DNA of 58,800 nucleotides from an uncultured Olsenella sp. Lineage in GTDB: Bacteria > Actinomycetota > Coriobacteriia > Coriobacteriales > Atopobiaceae. Location: the NCBI GenBank assembly GCA_900314495.1, contig OMVJ01000020.1, positions 1 through 58,800 of the forward strand, given 5' to 3'. Positions 25,144 through 33,915 of this stretch are shown piece after piece (within the stretch, counting starts at the first letter, position 1; each line of letters starts with the position of its first letter). Made by a program: the position numbers and the translations under genes. The notes below the pieces were generated by a model that worked only from the letters and a program-made list of their open reading frames with translations, was not told where the DNA came from and ran no database searches.

Positions 25144-26043
25144 TTAGAGCTTATAGTAGGTGCCCTCGCAGGCGGCCTCGAGCCACTTGGCAACGCCGTC
25201 GTCCCAAATGGAATCAACGATGCAGTCCGCAACCTTCTTGACCTCCGCAGAGGCGTTGTCCACGGCAACGAAGGTACCCACGGCGGGACGCATGGGCAGG
25301 TCGTTGCCAGAGTCGCCAAAGGCAACCAGCTGGTCCTTCTGCAGGCCCAGGTGCCTCATCACCCACTCCACGCCGGAGCCCTTCTCCACGCCCATGATGG
25401 TGATCTCGATCTCTGTGGGTGTGACGACGGCAATCTGCAGGTCGCCCCGGGCCTTGAGCTCTGCCACATCGCGCTCAAGGTCTTCGTGGGTGTTGAAGCA
25501 GGCGCCCATCTTCTCCACGAAGTTGGTCGCATCGTCCACGGCCTCAAGCTGGGGTGTGATGTCCTTCACCGTGAACTTGTTGGGCTGGCTGGTGATCTCC
25601 TCCGTCAGCGCCTCGTCGGTCAGGCGGTCGCTGTTCTCAACGCGGTGCACGGCCTGAGTCATGTAGCTCACCAGCCGGTCCTCGAAGTAGGCACCCGTGG
25701 AGGTCAGGCAGTTCAGGCCCGCGCCGCGCCCGTGCAGCCAGGCGGCAAGCTCCAGCGCCATGCTGCGGGGAATGGCCTTGCTCAGCAGGTGGTTGCCCTC
25801 CGCGTCCAGAATCTGGCCACCGTTGACGGTGATGTAGTAGTCAATGAAGTCGTCCTTCACCACATCGGGCACGATGGGCAGGTTGCGGCCGGTGCACACG
25901 ACGTTGGCCATGCCGTCCTCGTGCGCCTTCCTCATGGCGGCAATGGTGCGCGGAGAGACGTAGTCCAAGTTGAGGATGGTGCCGTCCAAGTCGTAGAAGC
26001 CGGCGCCTATGCCATGCGGGAACTGCTCGTTTGCAGGAAGCAT
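25144..26043 (-). CDS. HAD-superfamily hydrolase (Cof type)
   Basis: 299 residues. Phosphatase of the Cof/YbiV subfamily: motif I FYDLDGTI (nucleophile Asp18, acid Asp20), a C2-type cap, and motif IV FGDSGNDLPM with Mg-binding Asp residues; Lys in MGVEKGSGVEWV. It follows sucrose phosphorylase by 12 bases on the minus strand, so it is the third gene of the GH32-phosphorylase operon and may dephosphorylate a sugar phosphate formed there. Substrate range in this family is broad. Its 3' end abuts the repeat at 25016-25142. Confidence 0.9.
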   Translation of the reverse strand: MLPANEQFPHGIGAGFYDLDGTILNLDYVSPRTIAAMRKAHEDGMANVVCTGRNLPIVPDVVKDDFIDYYITVNGGQILDAEGNHLLSKAIPRSMALELAAWLHGRGAGLNCLTSTGAYFEDRLVSYMTQAVHRVENSDRLTDEALTEEITSQPNKFTVKDITPQLEAVDDATNFVEKMGACFNTHEDLERDVAELKARGDLQIAVVTPTEIEITIMGVEKGSGVEWVMRHLGLQKDQLVAFGDSGNDLPMRPAVGTFVAVDNASAEVKKVADCIVDSIWDDGVAKWLEAACEGTYYKL

Positions 26044-26055
26044 GCGCTTACCTCC

Positions 26056-27477
26056 CTAGGAGTGGGTGATGGTGTAGTCGTGCGTGGCCAGGTTGGCGTC
26101 CAGCTGCGCCCAGGCGTCGCCCGCGGTACGGCGGATGGTGAAGGCGCCACCCTCGCCGCAGGTGACCTCCATGTTGCCCTCGATGTCGAAGGCGGGGTGA
26201 GCGTTGCGCAGCTCCATCATGCTCACCAGCTCCTGCACCACCGGGCGCTCCACCTCCGTGGCAATCTCGTCCAGCGAGTAGTAGTGGCGGTTGATGTTCC
26301 GCCCCTCCTTGGTGGCCTCCAGCAGCTTGAGGTCGTTGGCACCGGCAAGAAGGCCCACGTAGTAGACCATGGGGACGCCGGGGGCAAAGAACTGGATGGC
26401 GCGCGCCAGGTCGTAGGCCTTGTCGTCGTTGCCCAGGGCGGAGTAGTAGGTGGTGTTCACCTGGTAGATGTCCAGGTTGTTGTAGGCCTCGGTGTTGTAG
26501 ATCTTCTTCACGTTGGCGCCCTCGGAGAACATCTTCTCCTTGGTCCAGTCAACCTGGTCGTCGGGCAGGAGGTCCTTCACGTCCACGATGCCCAAGCCGT
26601 CGTGGGTGTCCAACGTGGTGAACTGGTGCTTGGGGCTCATCTCCAGCCAGCGCTTGAGGTACTGGCCGTCACCGGAATAGAGGGCGTGCAGGGTCAGGAC
26701 GGGCAGGGCGAAGTCGTACACCCAGTAACCCATCTGCGAGACCTTCATCTGCATGGTGTAGTGCTCGTGAATCTCCGGCAGGACCATGACGTCCTTGCCC
26801 AGCACGTCCTGCATGGCGTTGAGCAGGTCGGAGGTGTCGGGCTGCTCGAAGAAGCAGGAGCCGCCCGCGCGCTTGCAGGCGTATGCGAAGGCGTCCAGGC
26901 GGATGATGGCGGCGTTGTTGGCCGCCATGTTGGTGAGCGTCTCCTTAAAGAACTGCTGGGCGCGGGCGCTCTTGACGTTGATGTCAATCTGCTCCTCGCC
27001 GAAGGTGCACCACACCTTCTCGGTGGTGCCGTCGGCAAACTGGGCCTCCACGTAGGGCGCGCGGGGCTTGCGCTTGTAAATGGCGTCCACCTGCTCCGGC
27101 GTGGGGAAGCCGCCCTCCGCCGCCCAGAAGTCCTTGTAGCGAATGAAGAAGTCCGCGAACTCGCTATTGTCCTTCTTGGCCAGGAAGTCCTGGAAGTAGG
27201 GGGACTGGCGCGAGATGTGGTTGATCATGAAGTCGAACATGAGGTAGCGCTTCTCGCCAATGCGACGCACGTCATCCCAGGTGCCGAAGGCGGGGTCAAC
27301 TATGTCGTAGCGCATGGGGGCGAAGCCGCGGTCGGCAGAGCTGGGGAAGAAGGGCAGGATGTGCACGCCGCCGATGGCGTCCTTGAAGTACGTGTCCAGC
27401 ACGTGGTCAAGGTCAGCCAGGTTCTTGCCCAGGCTGTCGGCGTAGGTGATGAGCATGATCTTGTTGTTGACCTTCAT
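26056..27477 (-). CDS. sucrose phosphorylase (GH13_18)
   Basis: 473 residues from the ATG at 27477 (GGAGAG 4 bases upstream). Phosphorolyses sucrose to alpha-glucose 1-phosphate and fructose in the cytoplasm. Seen: SSADRGFAPMRYDIVDPAFG near residue 46, nucleophile Asp195 in IIRLDAFAYA, acid/base Glu235 in VLPEIHEHY, and Asp290 in LDTHDGLGIVDV; these positions agree well with characterised enzymes. YYVGLLAGANDLKLLEATKE is family-typical. Sucrose 6'-phosphate phosphorylase and glucosylglycerate phosphorylase are close relatives in the same subfamily and are not excluded; a PTS nearby makes the phosphate-specific option worth considering. Second gene of a three-gene minus-strand operon. Confidence 0.88.
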   Translation of the reverse strand: MKVNNKIMLITYADSLGKNLADLDHVLDTYFKDAIGGVHILPFFPSSADRGFAPMRYDIVDPAFGTWDDVRRIGEKRYLMFDFMINHISRQSPYFQDFLAKKDNSEFADFFIRYKDFWAAEGGFPTPEQVDAIYKRKPRAPYVEAQFADGTTEKVWCTFGEEQIDINVKSARAQQFFKETLTNMAANNAAIIRLDAFAYACKRAGGSCFFEQPDTSDLLNAMQDVLGKDVMVLPEIHEHYTMQMKVSQMGYWVYDFALPVLTLHALYSGDGQYLKRWLEMSPKHQFTTLDTHDGLGIVDVKDLLPDDQVDWTKEKMFSEGANVKKIYNTEAYNNLDIYQVNTTYYSALGNDDKAYDLARAIQFFAPGVPMVYYVGLLAGANDLKLLEATKEGRNINRHYYSLDEIATEVERPVVQELVSMMELRNAHPAFDIEGNMEVTCGEGGAFTIRRTAGDAWAQLDANLATHDYTITHS

Positions 27478-27530
27478 GAACTCTCCTTTCCTGCGGGATA
27501 GCCCTCTTGGCGCTCCCAGCGAATGTGAGG

Positions 27531-28835
27531 CTACAGGCCAAGCACCGCAATCTCGGCGTTGGCGTCGGTCTTGAACCAACCACCCAGGTCGTACACGATG
27601 TTCGAGACCACGTATTGACCGTCGTTTATGTACATCTCCACCAAGTGGCCGTGAACCAGGATCTCAACCTTGTTGGTGTCCCCCACCTCGGGCGTCACGG
27701 AGTGCACGTGCTCGTAGCCGGGGTGCACCCTGTAGACCCTGGACCTGTCCACATGAATCTGGTGGCCCTCCTGCCAAATGTGCAGGCCGCCCACGTTTAT
27801 GTGGTTGCCCTCAGACAGGTTGGTCGCAAACAGGTAGGGCCGGTGCGTGGTGGTTGCCAGGTTGTTGTGCACGAGCGCGTAGCGCACGTTGGGGTGCAGG
27901 TTGGTGTACACGTGGCCGTCGTGCACCTCCACCACGCGCGGGGCGCAGAACATGCCAATCCACCTGTCGTTCACGGGCTCGGGCATGCGCATCCAGCCAA
28001 TCATGACGCGGCGGCCTGCCTCGTCCGTGGTGGTTTGGGCGGCATAGAAGTCGTGGCCGTAGTCCACAAGTCGCGGCTCGCTTTGCAGCTGCAGGTCACA
28101 GTTGGCCTCGTCAAAGCTGCCGGTGAAGCAGACCGACTCGTCGCGGCCCTGGCCCATGTAGTCCATCATGGACGCAAGCAGCACGGTTTCGCCGGTGTCC
28201 ACCGTGAACAGGTCCGGGCACTCACACATCCAGCCATAGCTGGGGTCCAGCAGGGTGCGGTTGACGTACTCCCAGTTCACGAGGTCATAGCTCTTGTAGA
28301 AGAGCACCTCGCCCTGCTTGCGGTCGATGTTGCTGCCCAAAGACATGTACCAGGCGTTGTGACCGTGCCAGACCTTGGGGTCGCGCGTGTGCACGCGGTC
28401 TCCCAGCGCGGGGTCGTCTAAGGGCGGGATGATCACGGACTTGTCCGCAAAGTTGTCGAAGGTGCACCCGTCCGGAGAGCTCACCGTCAGCTGGGCCGAG
28501 GTCAGGTGGTCGGGAATGCACTTGTTGATGTTGGTGGGATCCACCTCGTCGTAGTGGACGCCGGTATAGAAGAGGCGCAGCTGGCCGCCAATCTCCACCG
28601 CGCTGCCCGAGAAGCAACCGTTCTGGTCCTCCGGCAGTGTGGGGAAGAGGGCTATTTCCTGCTGCTCCCAGTTGACCAAGTCCTTGCTGGTGGCGTGGCC
28701 CCAGCAGATGGTGCCCCACTCGGGCGCATAGGGAAAGTACTGGTAGAAGAGGTGATACTCGCCTTTGTAGTAGATGAAGCCGTTGGGGTCATTCATCCAA
28801 CCCTTGGTAATGTGGAAGTGGACGCTGCGTGCCAT
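27531..28835 (-). CDS. GH32 fructosidase (5), short form
   Basis: 434 residues, shorter than the other four copies. Triad: GWMNDPNG with Asp16, HTRDPKVW with Asp152, MCECPD with Glu205 (Trp of the usual WECP replaced by Cys). The sequence is distant from the other four enzymes and closer to bacterial exo-inulinase/levanase-type GH32 (WGTICWGHATSKDLVNW). No signal peptide. AGAGGAC precedes the start. It heads an operon with sucrose phosphorylase (53-base gap) and a HAD phosphatase, under ScrR-type operator 3 at 28935-28954. Confidence 0.9.
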   Translation of the reverse strand: MARSVHFHITKGWMNDPNGFIYYKGEYHLFYQYFPYAPEWGTICWGHATSKDLVNWEQQEIALFPTLPEDQNGCFSGSAVEIGGQLRLFYTGVHYDEVDPTNINKCIPDHLTSAQLTVSSPDGCTFDNFADKSVIIPPLDDPALGDRVHTRDPKVWHGHNAWYMSLGSNIDRKQGEVLFYKSYDLVNWEYVNRTLLDPSYGWMCECPDLFTVDTGETVLLASMMDYMGQGRDESVCFTGSFDEANCDLQLQSEPRLVDYGHDFYAAQTTTDEAGRRVMIGWMRMPEPVNDRWIGMFCAPRVVEVHDGHVYTNLHPNVRYALVHNNLATTTHRPYLFATNLSEGNHINVGGLHIWQEGHQIHVDRSRVYRVHPGYEHVHSVTPEVGDTNKVEILVHGHLVEMYINDGQYVVSNIVYDLGGWFKTDANAEIAVLGL

Positions 28836-28934
28836 AAGGTCCTCTCTTGCCGTTCGCGTGACGTGGCATCTATCCTAGCGTTGGTTTGCGTCGTGCTGCG
28901 TTCGTACGGACGGTCTCCACGTACTGCTAATGAT

Positions 28935-28954
28935 ATGCGAGAACGATTCCACAC
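28935..28954 (-). promoter_or_regulatory. ScrR-type operator 3 (upstream of GH32 (5) operon)
   Basis: ATGCGAGAACGATTCCACAC differs from operator 2 in one base. On the minus strand it is followed by CATATCATTAGC, the same TATCAT -10-like box, about 100 bases before the GH32 start. Confidence 0.82.
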
Positions 28955-29108
28955 TTCACGTAAAGATTCGCTTCGAAGACAAACGGCCGGGATGCAACGC
29001 CAGCGGAAGGAACGACTCCCACGCCATTGGTGTTCGCATGAAGACACGGGTCTTCCTGGGCCAGTTCATGCTATGATTCGGAAAATCTTCTGAATTTGGA
29101 GGTAGGAG

Positions 29109-29396
29109 ATGCCAATCGTCAGAACCGCATCGGACCTGCAGCGCAACATCAACGAGATTTACGACGTGTGCGAGCGTACCAAGGAACCCGTCTACATCAC
29201 CAGGAACGGCAGGTCAAACCTCGTGGTCATGGATGCCTCCGCCTACGAGGAGCAGGAATCGATTAAGCGCGCGCTTTACGAGTCCGAGATGCGCAGGTAC
29301 AAGGCACTGATGCAGTCAGAGGATGAGGTTGTGGCTGGCCGCACGTTTACACTCGATGAGGCCCGTGCCGCCCGCAAGCAGAAGCGGGCCTCATGA
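29109..29396 (+). CDS. type II antitoxin, Phd/YefM family
   Basis: 95 residues. The N-terminal DNA-binding Phd/YefM fold is seen (RTASDLQRNINEIYDVCERT, then EPVYITRNGRSNLVVMD), and the C-terminal part (from about residue 45) is the charged toxin-binding tail. GGAGG lies a few bases before the ATG and a TATGAT box at 29072-29077 may be the -10 element. Its stop overlaps the toxin start (ATGA, 29393-29396), the standard coupled arrangement. Such antitoxins repress their own operon, usually together with the toxin. Confidence 0.9.
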   Translation: MPIVRTASDLQRNINEIYDVCERTKEPVYITRNGRSNLVVMDASAYEEQESIKRALYESEMRRYKALMQSEDEVVAGRTFTLDEARAARKQKRAS

Positions 29397-29692
29397 GCTT
29401 TGAAGTCGTATTCACAGAGACCGCACTGCAAGCCTACGTGGCAATTCCCGACTGGCGCATCCAGCGGGTGGACAGCACGATTGACGCGCTTGGACTCGCG
29501 CCCTGGGTGGGGCGCGTATATGACCCCGTGTACGAAGCGGCGCGGCCACCCTTCGAGGTCAGGGTTGTTTACGCGGACATCTACGGCATCTATTACACCG
29601 TAGACGAAGACGCCTCAACCGTGGTCATTCGCTTCATCGAGGACCAGCGCATGGACCCCGCAACACGGTTCGTCGGACGGCTCGGTGGTTAG
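29393..29692 (+). CDS. type II toxin, RelE/ParE family
   Basis: 99 residues, overlapping the antitoxin by 4 bases. The RelE/ParE fold pattern is seen: VFTETALQAYVAIPDWRIQR, then PPFEVRVVYADIYGIYYTVD and VVIRFIEDQRMDP. Members either cleave mRNA on the ribosome or poison gyrase; the catalytic pattern does not decide which. A hairpin after it (29726-29753) ends the transcript. Confidence 0.87.
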   Translation: MSFEVVFTETALQAYVAIPDWRIQRVDSTIDALGLAPWVGRVYDPVYEAARPPFEVRVVYADIYGIYYTVDEDASTVVIRFIEDQRMDPATRFVGRLGG

Positions 29693-29725
29693 ATCGGTCC
29701 GCCCAACGAATGGTTGCAAGTAAGG

Positions 29726-29753
29726 GGTGCCGCAGGTCGCGACTCGCGGCACC
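29726..29753. terminator. hairpin between convergent toxin and HIT genes
   Basis: GGTGCCGC (29726-29733) pairs perfectly with GCGGCACC (29746-29753). It sits between convergent genes; there is no clear T-tract. Confidence 0.5.
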
Positions 29754-29761
29754 ACAGGTCG

Positions 29762-30172
29762 CTAGCCGCAAATCTTGTTGCCGTCCTTGTCGTAGATCTT
29801 GTCGGCGTTGGTGGCGAAGCGGCCCCAATCCTGGTCGTTGGGGCGCGGCATCAGGCCGCCGCCCAGCACGTGCACGTGGAAGTGGCGCACGCTCTGTGAG
29901 GCGTCGTGGCCGGTATTGATGAGGGTGCGCCAGCCGTTGGTCAGGCCCTTGATCTCCGCGATCTTCTTGGTGACCTTGAGGCAGTGGCCCAGGACCTCCT
30001 CGGGTACGTCGTCGTCCAGGCCGGTGTAGTGGTCCTTGGGGATGATCAGCACGTGCACGGGCATGAGCGGCTCCATGTCGTCAAACGCGATGCACATGTC
30101 ATCCTCGTATACCTTCTTGGTGGGAATCTCGTGCGCGCCAATCTTGCAGAAGATGCAGTTCTCGTCCTTCAT
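29762..30172 (-). CDS. HIT-family (HINT-like) nucleotide hydrolase
   Basis: 136 residues. HIT motif HFHVHVLGGG with His97, His99 and His101; His99 is the expected nucleophile. N-terminal Cys6 and Cys9 (CIFC) suggest a structural zinc site, as in HINT proteins. These proteins hydrolyse AMP-lysine or purine phosphoramidates. Own transcription unit on the minus strand, start at 30172 preceded by AGGAGA-like sequence. Confidence 0.92.
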   Translation of the reverse strand: MKDENCIFCKIGAHEIPTKKVYEDDMCIAFDDMEPLMPVHVLIIPKDHYTGLDDDVPEEVLGHCLKVTKKIAEIKGLTNGWRTLINTGHDASQSVRHFHVHVLGGGLMPRPNDQDWGRFATNADKIYDKDGNKICG

Positions 30173-30428
30173 GGGTGGTCTCCTATGTCTCCTGAGTCTC
30201 CACTTGCGGAGTCACGTCGTTTTGCAGTCAATGACTTGAAACTTTAGCGCAAGCTGCCTGCAGCCGCACGAGAAAGGGCACATCGTGGCGGGCAATCGCA
30301 CGGGGCAAACGCGGCCCGCGCCACCTCACAACCGGATGTATCCGCTTGCAATCACGCGCTGAGGACACCCGCCAAACGCTGGCGTTCGTGGGTACAATCT
30401 GTGCAATCACCGTAGAGAGGAACCGCCC

Positions 30429-30701
30429 ATGATGCATCCGTATATGACTTTGGCCGATGGTACGCAGGTCGTCCATTCCGACCTCATACCGGATGAGGAC
30501 GGTGGCCGTGTCCTCGTCCACTTTGAACGTCCCACCGAGGATGGATTCGATTCCGTTCGCTTTGAATTGCCCAGCTACAAGATAGAAGTCTGGGAAGGCA
30601 GCTATACCGACGAGGAATTGGCGAAGTTTCGGCAGTTCTTGGAGTGCAACTCTCACCTTCTCTACGGGTATGCCGCGCAGGGAGGGTTAAAGATTGCCTA
30701 G
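30429..30701 (+). CDS. small protein paired with a DUF4160-type gene
   Basis: 90 residues, acidic, soluble and beta-rich (MTLADGTQVVHSDLIPDEDG, VRFELPSYKIEVWEG). I do not recognise a characterised family. A TACAAT box at 30393-30398 and AGAGG before the ATG suggest an independent promoter. It overlaps the start of a broken DUF4160-like gene (30694), a pairing that resembles the DUF2442/DUF4160 two-gene modules and has been suspected to be toxin-antitoxin-like; this is inference. Confidence 0.7.
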   Translation: MMHPYMTLADGTQVVHSDLIPDEDGGRVLVHFERPTEDGFDSVRFELPSYKIEVWEGSYTDEELAKFRQFLECNSHLLYGYAAQGGLKIA

Positions 30702-30972
30702 TCTCTTTACCATCGCCGGCTACCGCGTATATTTCTAGTCCAACGAGGGGCTTGAGCCTGTACACGTACACGTTTGCCGCGGAGTACCATCAGCACGAGC
30801 CACGAAGATATGGCTGACACGCGCCGGCACCTGCGTACTAGCCAACAATGACAGCAACATCCCACCTAAGGACTTGCGCGAACTGCTAGATATTATTCAG
30901 GCCCAGCATACCTTCATATGCGATCAGTGGAAGAGGTTCTTCGCTACCGATAGCGTCTCCTTCTTCTGCTAG
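30694..30972 (+). pseudogene. DUF4160 family gene with an in-frame amber codon
   Basis: Starting from TTG at 30694 (GGAGGG 7 bases upstream, overlapping the previous gene by 8 bases) the frame reads MPSLFTIAGYRVYF, then TAG at 30736-30738, then SNEGLEPVHVHV, and continues open to TAG at 30970-30972. The MP-x-hydrophobic-GYR-x-hydrophobic-F start and EPVHVHV match DUF4160. Later parts (PPKDLRELLDIIQAQ, WKRFF) also fit the family's C-terminal helices. Only one stop separates it from a complete 92-codon gene. A nonsense mutation, a sequencing error or readthrough would all produce this. Confidence 0.75.
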
Positions 30973-31036
30973 AGCCGTTCTAGCGCTGCAAATCGTTGGT
31001 CCTCGGGATGTGCCACATGAAGTCACTTGAAGCGCC

Positions 31037-31149
31037 ACCCCACAACCGGAGACCTCCGGTTGTGGGGTAAACGGACGTACCCTTGTTTACCTGCGGGTTT
31101 ATCGGGAAAACCCGCTACCCCACAACCGACGGGCGACGGTTGTGGGGTA
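31037..31149. repeat. two CCCCACAACCGG palindromes, family C
   Basis: 31037-31050 ACCCCACAACCGGA pairs with 31055-31068; 31116-31128 TACCCCACAACCG pairs with 31137-31149. Both stems are perfect and share the same sequence. Between them 31093-31115 forms a third hairpin (GCGGGTTT/AAACCCGC). They lie 120-230 bases before the helicase start, in a 294-base gap that holds no gene. Confidence 0.8.
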
Positions 31150-31266
31150 AGCCCCAGGAGTTCCGCCAGGTTCTACAACGAGAAAAGGCGGGCATTCGCC
31201 CCATCCCCCGCGCCGCTCCCACTTGTGCGACACTGGTACGTCGAGAAACGCACAAAGGAGCACCAC

Positions 31267-33858
31267 ATGGCAGACACCACCAATGACCCCGAACTCGTGG
31301 ACGAGGGCCCCAACGGGGCAGGCTCGCTGGGCCGCCTGGCACCGGACTGGGCCGTGGAAGACCCGCACATCCCGCTGGACGATTCGCTGGAGACCTTCCT
31401 GGAGTGGGTGGAGGCCCGCGGCATAACCCTCTGGGAGCACCAGGAGGAGGCGCTGCTGGACATTGCCTCTGGCGACAACGTGATCCTGGGCACGCCAACG
31501 GGGTCCGGCAAGTCCATGGTGGCCCTGGGCATGTGCTTCATGGCCATGTGCGCGGGCGAGCGCAGCTACTACACGGCGCCCATCAAGGCCCTGGTCAGCG
31601 AGAAGTTCTTCAACCTGGTGGACCTGCTCGGCCAGGAAAACGTGGGCATGATCACGGGCGACGTGGTCATCAACTCCGAGGCGCCCGTCATCTGCTGCAC
31701 GGCGGAGATCCTGGCCCAGGACGCCCTGCGCTTTGGCGAGGACGCGGACATTGGCTTCGTGGCAATGGACGAGTTCCACTTCTACGCGGACCACGACCGC
31801 GGCTGGGCCTGGCAGGTGCCTCTGCTCACCCTCCCCCACGTGCAGTTCCTCCTCATGAGCGCCACCCTGGGAGACACCACGCAGATTTCGGAAACCCTGG
31901 AGCTGCACACCGGCAAGCCCGTGGACGACGTGTCCCAGGCGGAGCGGCCCATCCCCCTCAGCTACCAGTTTGTGGACACGGCGCTGGAGGCCACGGTTGA
32001 GCTGGCGCTCAAGAACGGCGACGCACCCATATACATAGTGCACTTCGCGCAGGACGCCGCCCTAGCCAGCGCGCAGAGTCTGGCCAGCTACGGCGTCAGC
32101 ACCCGCGAGCAGCGCGACGCCATCAAAGAGGCAATCAAGGGCACGCGCTTCACCACCACCTTCGGCAAGACGCTGCGCCGCCTGCTGGGCCAGGGCGTGG
32201 GCGTGCACCACGCTGGCATGCTGCCGCGCTACCGCCTGCTGGTGGAGAAGCTTGCCCAGCAGGGGCTCCTGCCCGTCATCTGCGGCACGGACACGCTGGG
32301 CGTGGGGATCAACGTGCCCATCCACACCGTGCTCCTCACGCAGCTGACCAAGTACGACGGCCGCCGCCAGCGCCGCCTGAACGCACGCGAGTTCCACCAG
32401 ATTGCCGGCCGCGCCGGCCGTTCCGGCTACGACACGGAGGGCATGGTCATCGCGGAGGCCACCGAGTACGACATAGACAAGGCCCGCGCCCTGCGCAAGG
32501 CCGGCGGAGACCCCAAGAAGGCCAAGAGCATCAAGACCAAGAAGCCCCGCGAGGGCTTCGTGGGCTGGAACAAGAACACCTTCGACCACCTGATCGAGGC
32601 GCAGCCGGAGACCCTGAAGCCCCACCTGCGAATAACGCACTCCATGGTGCTTGCGGAGGTGGAGCAGGGCGGCGACGCCTGGGCCCGCACCCACAAGCTG
32701 GTGGAGGACTCCAACCAGACCCCGGAGGAGAAGGTCCAGCTCGGCACGCGCGTGGACGAGGTCTTCGCCACCCTCATGGACGCCGGAGTGGTGGAGAAGA
32801 CCACGGACGACGAGGGCAACGACTCCTACGCGGTCACCGTTGACCTGCCGGAGGACTTCGCGCTGGACCAGCCCCTCTCGCCCTTCCTGCTTGCGGCCCT
32901 GGAGCTACTGGACCCAGAGTCCGAGACCTACGCGCTGGACCTCATCTCCATGGTGGAGTCCACGCTGGAGAACCCCTACCAAATCCTTCGCGCTCAGGAG
33001 CGCCAGGCCCGAGACCGCGCCTGGGAGGAGATGAAGGCAGACGGCGTGGACTTTGAGGAGCGGAAGGAGCGTCTGGAGGACGTCACCTACCCCAAGCCAC
33101 TGGAGGAGCTGCTGCTGGCCGCCTTCGGCCGCTACTGCGAGGACGTGCCCTGGGCCGCCGACTACGAGCTCAGCCCCAAGTCCATCCTGCGCGACATGGT
33201 GGAGCGCGCCGCCGACTTCAAGGGCTACTGCGCCACCTACAACATTGCCCGCAGCGAGGGCCTGCTCCTGCGCTACCTCTCCGACGCCTACCGAGTGCTG
33301 GACCGCACCATCCCGCTGGACAAGCGCAACAACCAGCTGGACGACATAGTCTCATGGCTGCGGCTGGTGGTGCGCACCGTGGACTCCTCCCTGGTGGACG
33401 AGTGGGAGAACTCCGGCACGGACGACGGGTCTGGCACCGAGCTTGCCGCCCCGCAGCTGGAAGAGGAGGTCGTGCACGACCGCCGCGCCCTCACGGTGCT
33501 GGTGCGCAACGCCCTCTTTGCCCGCGTGCGCCTGGCTGCGCACGGCAAGTTCGACCGCCTGGGCGAGATGGACGCGGACTGGGGCTGGCGCGCGCCGCGC
33601 TGGAAGGAGGCCATCGACGCCTACTTTGCCGAGCACGACGAGCTACTGCTGGATGCCGACGCCCGTAGCAACGCCTACCTGGTCATAGACGAGAAGGACG
33701 AGAGACCCCTGCACGTGTGGCATGTGACGCAGATCTTCCACGACGCGGACGGCGACGGAGACTTCCGCATTGCGGCCGACGTCAAGCTGGACGAGACGCA
33801 AGACGAGGGCGAGGTCGTGTTCGACAACTACCGAGTGGGCTTCGTGGAAGACCTGTAG
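31267..33858 (+). CDS. DEAD/DEAH-box superfamily 2 RNA helicase (Ski2-like, DUF3516)
   Basis: 863 residues from the ATG at 31267 (AAAGGAG 6 bases upstream). Superfamily 2 helicase core: motif I GTPTGSGKS (about residue 78), motif II MDEFHFY, motif III SAT, motif VI HQIAGRAGRSGYD. The long C-terminal part (from about residue 420) matches the actinobacterial DUF3516 helicase type, related to Ski2/Mtr4 RNA helicases. It likely unwinds RNA in turnover or ribosome quality control. Its leader contains the family C hairpins. It is the single gene of its unit. Confidence 0.88.
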   Translation: MADTTNDPELVDEGPNGAGSLGRLAPDWAVEDPHIPLDDSLETFLEWVEARGITLWEHQEEALLDIASGDNVILGTPTGSGKSMVALGMCFMAMCAGERSYYTAPIKALVSEKFFNLVDLLGQENVGMITGDVVINSEAPVICCTAEILAQDALRFGEDADIGFVAMDEFHFYADHDRGWAWQVPLLTLPHVQFLLMSATLGDTTQISETLELHTGKPVDDVSQAERPIPLSYQFVDTALEATVELALKNGDAPIYIVHFAQDAALASAQSLASYGVSTREQRDAIKEAIKGTRFTTTFGKTLRRLLGQGVGVHHAGMLPRYRLLVEKLAQQGLLPVICGTDTLGVGINVPIHTVLLTQLTKYDGRRQRRLNAREFHQIAGRAGRSGYDTEGMVIAEATEYDIDKARALRKAGGDPKKAKSIKTKKPREGFVGWNKNTFDHLIEAQPETLKPHLRITHSMVLAEVEQGGDAWARTHKLVEDSNQTPEEKVQLGTRVDEVFATLMDAGVVEKTTDDEGNDSYAVTVDLPEDFALDQPLSPFLLAALELLDPESETYALDLISMVESTLENPYQILRAQERQARDRAWEEMKADGVDFEERKERLEDVTYPKPLEELLLAAFGRYCEDVPWAADYELSPKSILRDMVERAADFKGYCATYNIARSEGLLLRYLSDAYRVLDRTIPLDKRNNQLDDIVSWLRLVVRTVDSSLVDEWENSGTDDGSGTELAAPQLEEEVVHDRRALTVLVRNALFARVRLAAHGKFDRLGEMDADWGWRAPRWKEAIDAYFAEHDELLLDADARSNAYLVIDEKDERPLHVWHVTQIFHDADGDGDFRIAADVKLDETQDEGEVVFDNYRVGFVEDL

Positions 33859-33915
33859 TTGCAAGCGCGCCTGAGCCGCGCCGACGATTGGCCCAGCCCA
33901 GGCGCATCTCAGGCG

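Noticed and set aside
31030-31150. CRISPR array
   Set aside because: The repeats are inverted hairpin arms with only two copies and irregular spacing, and no cas genes are present.
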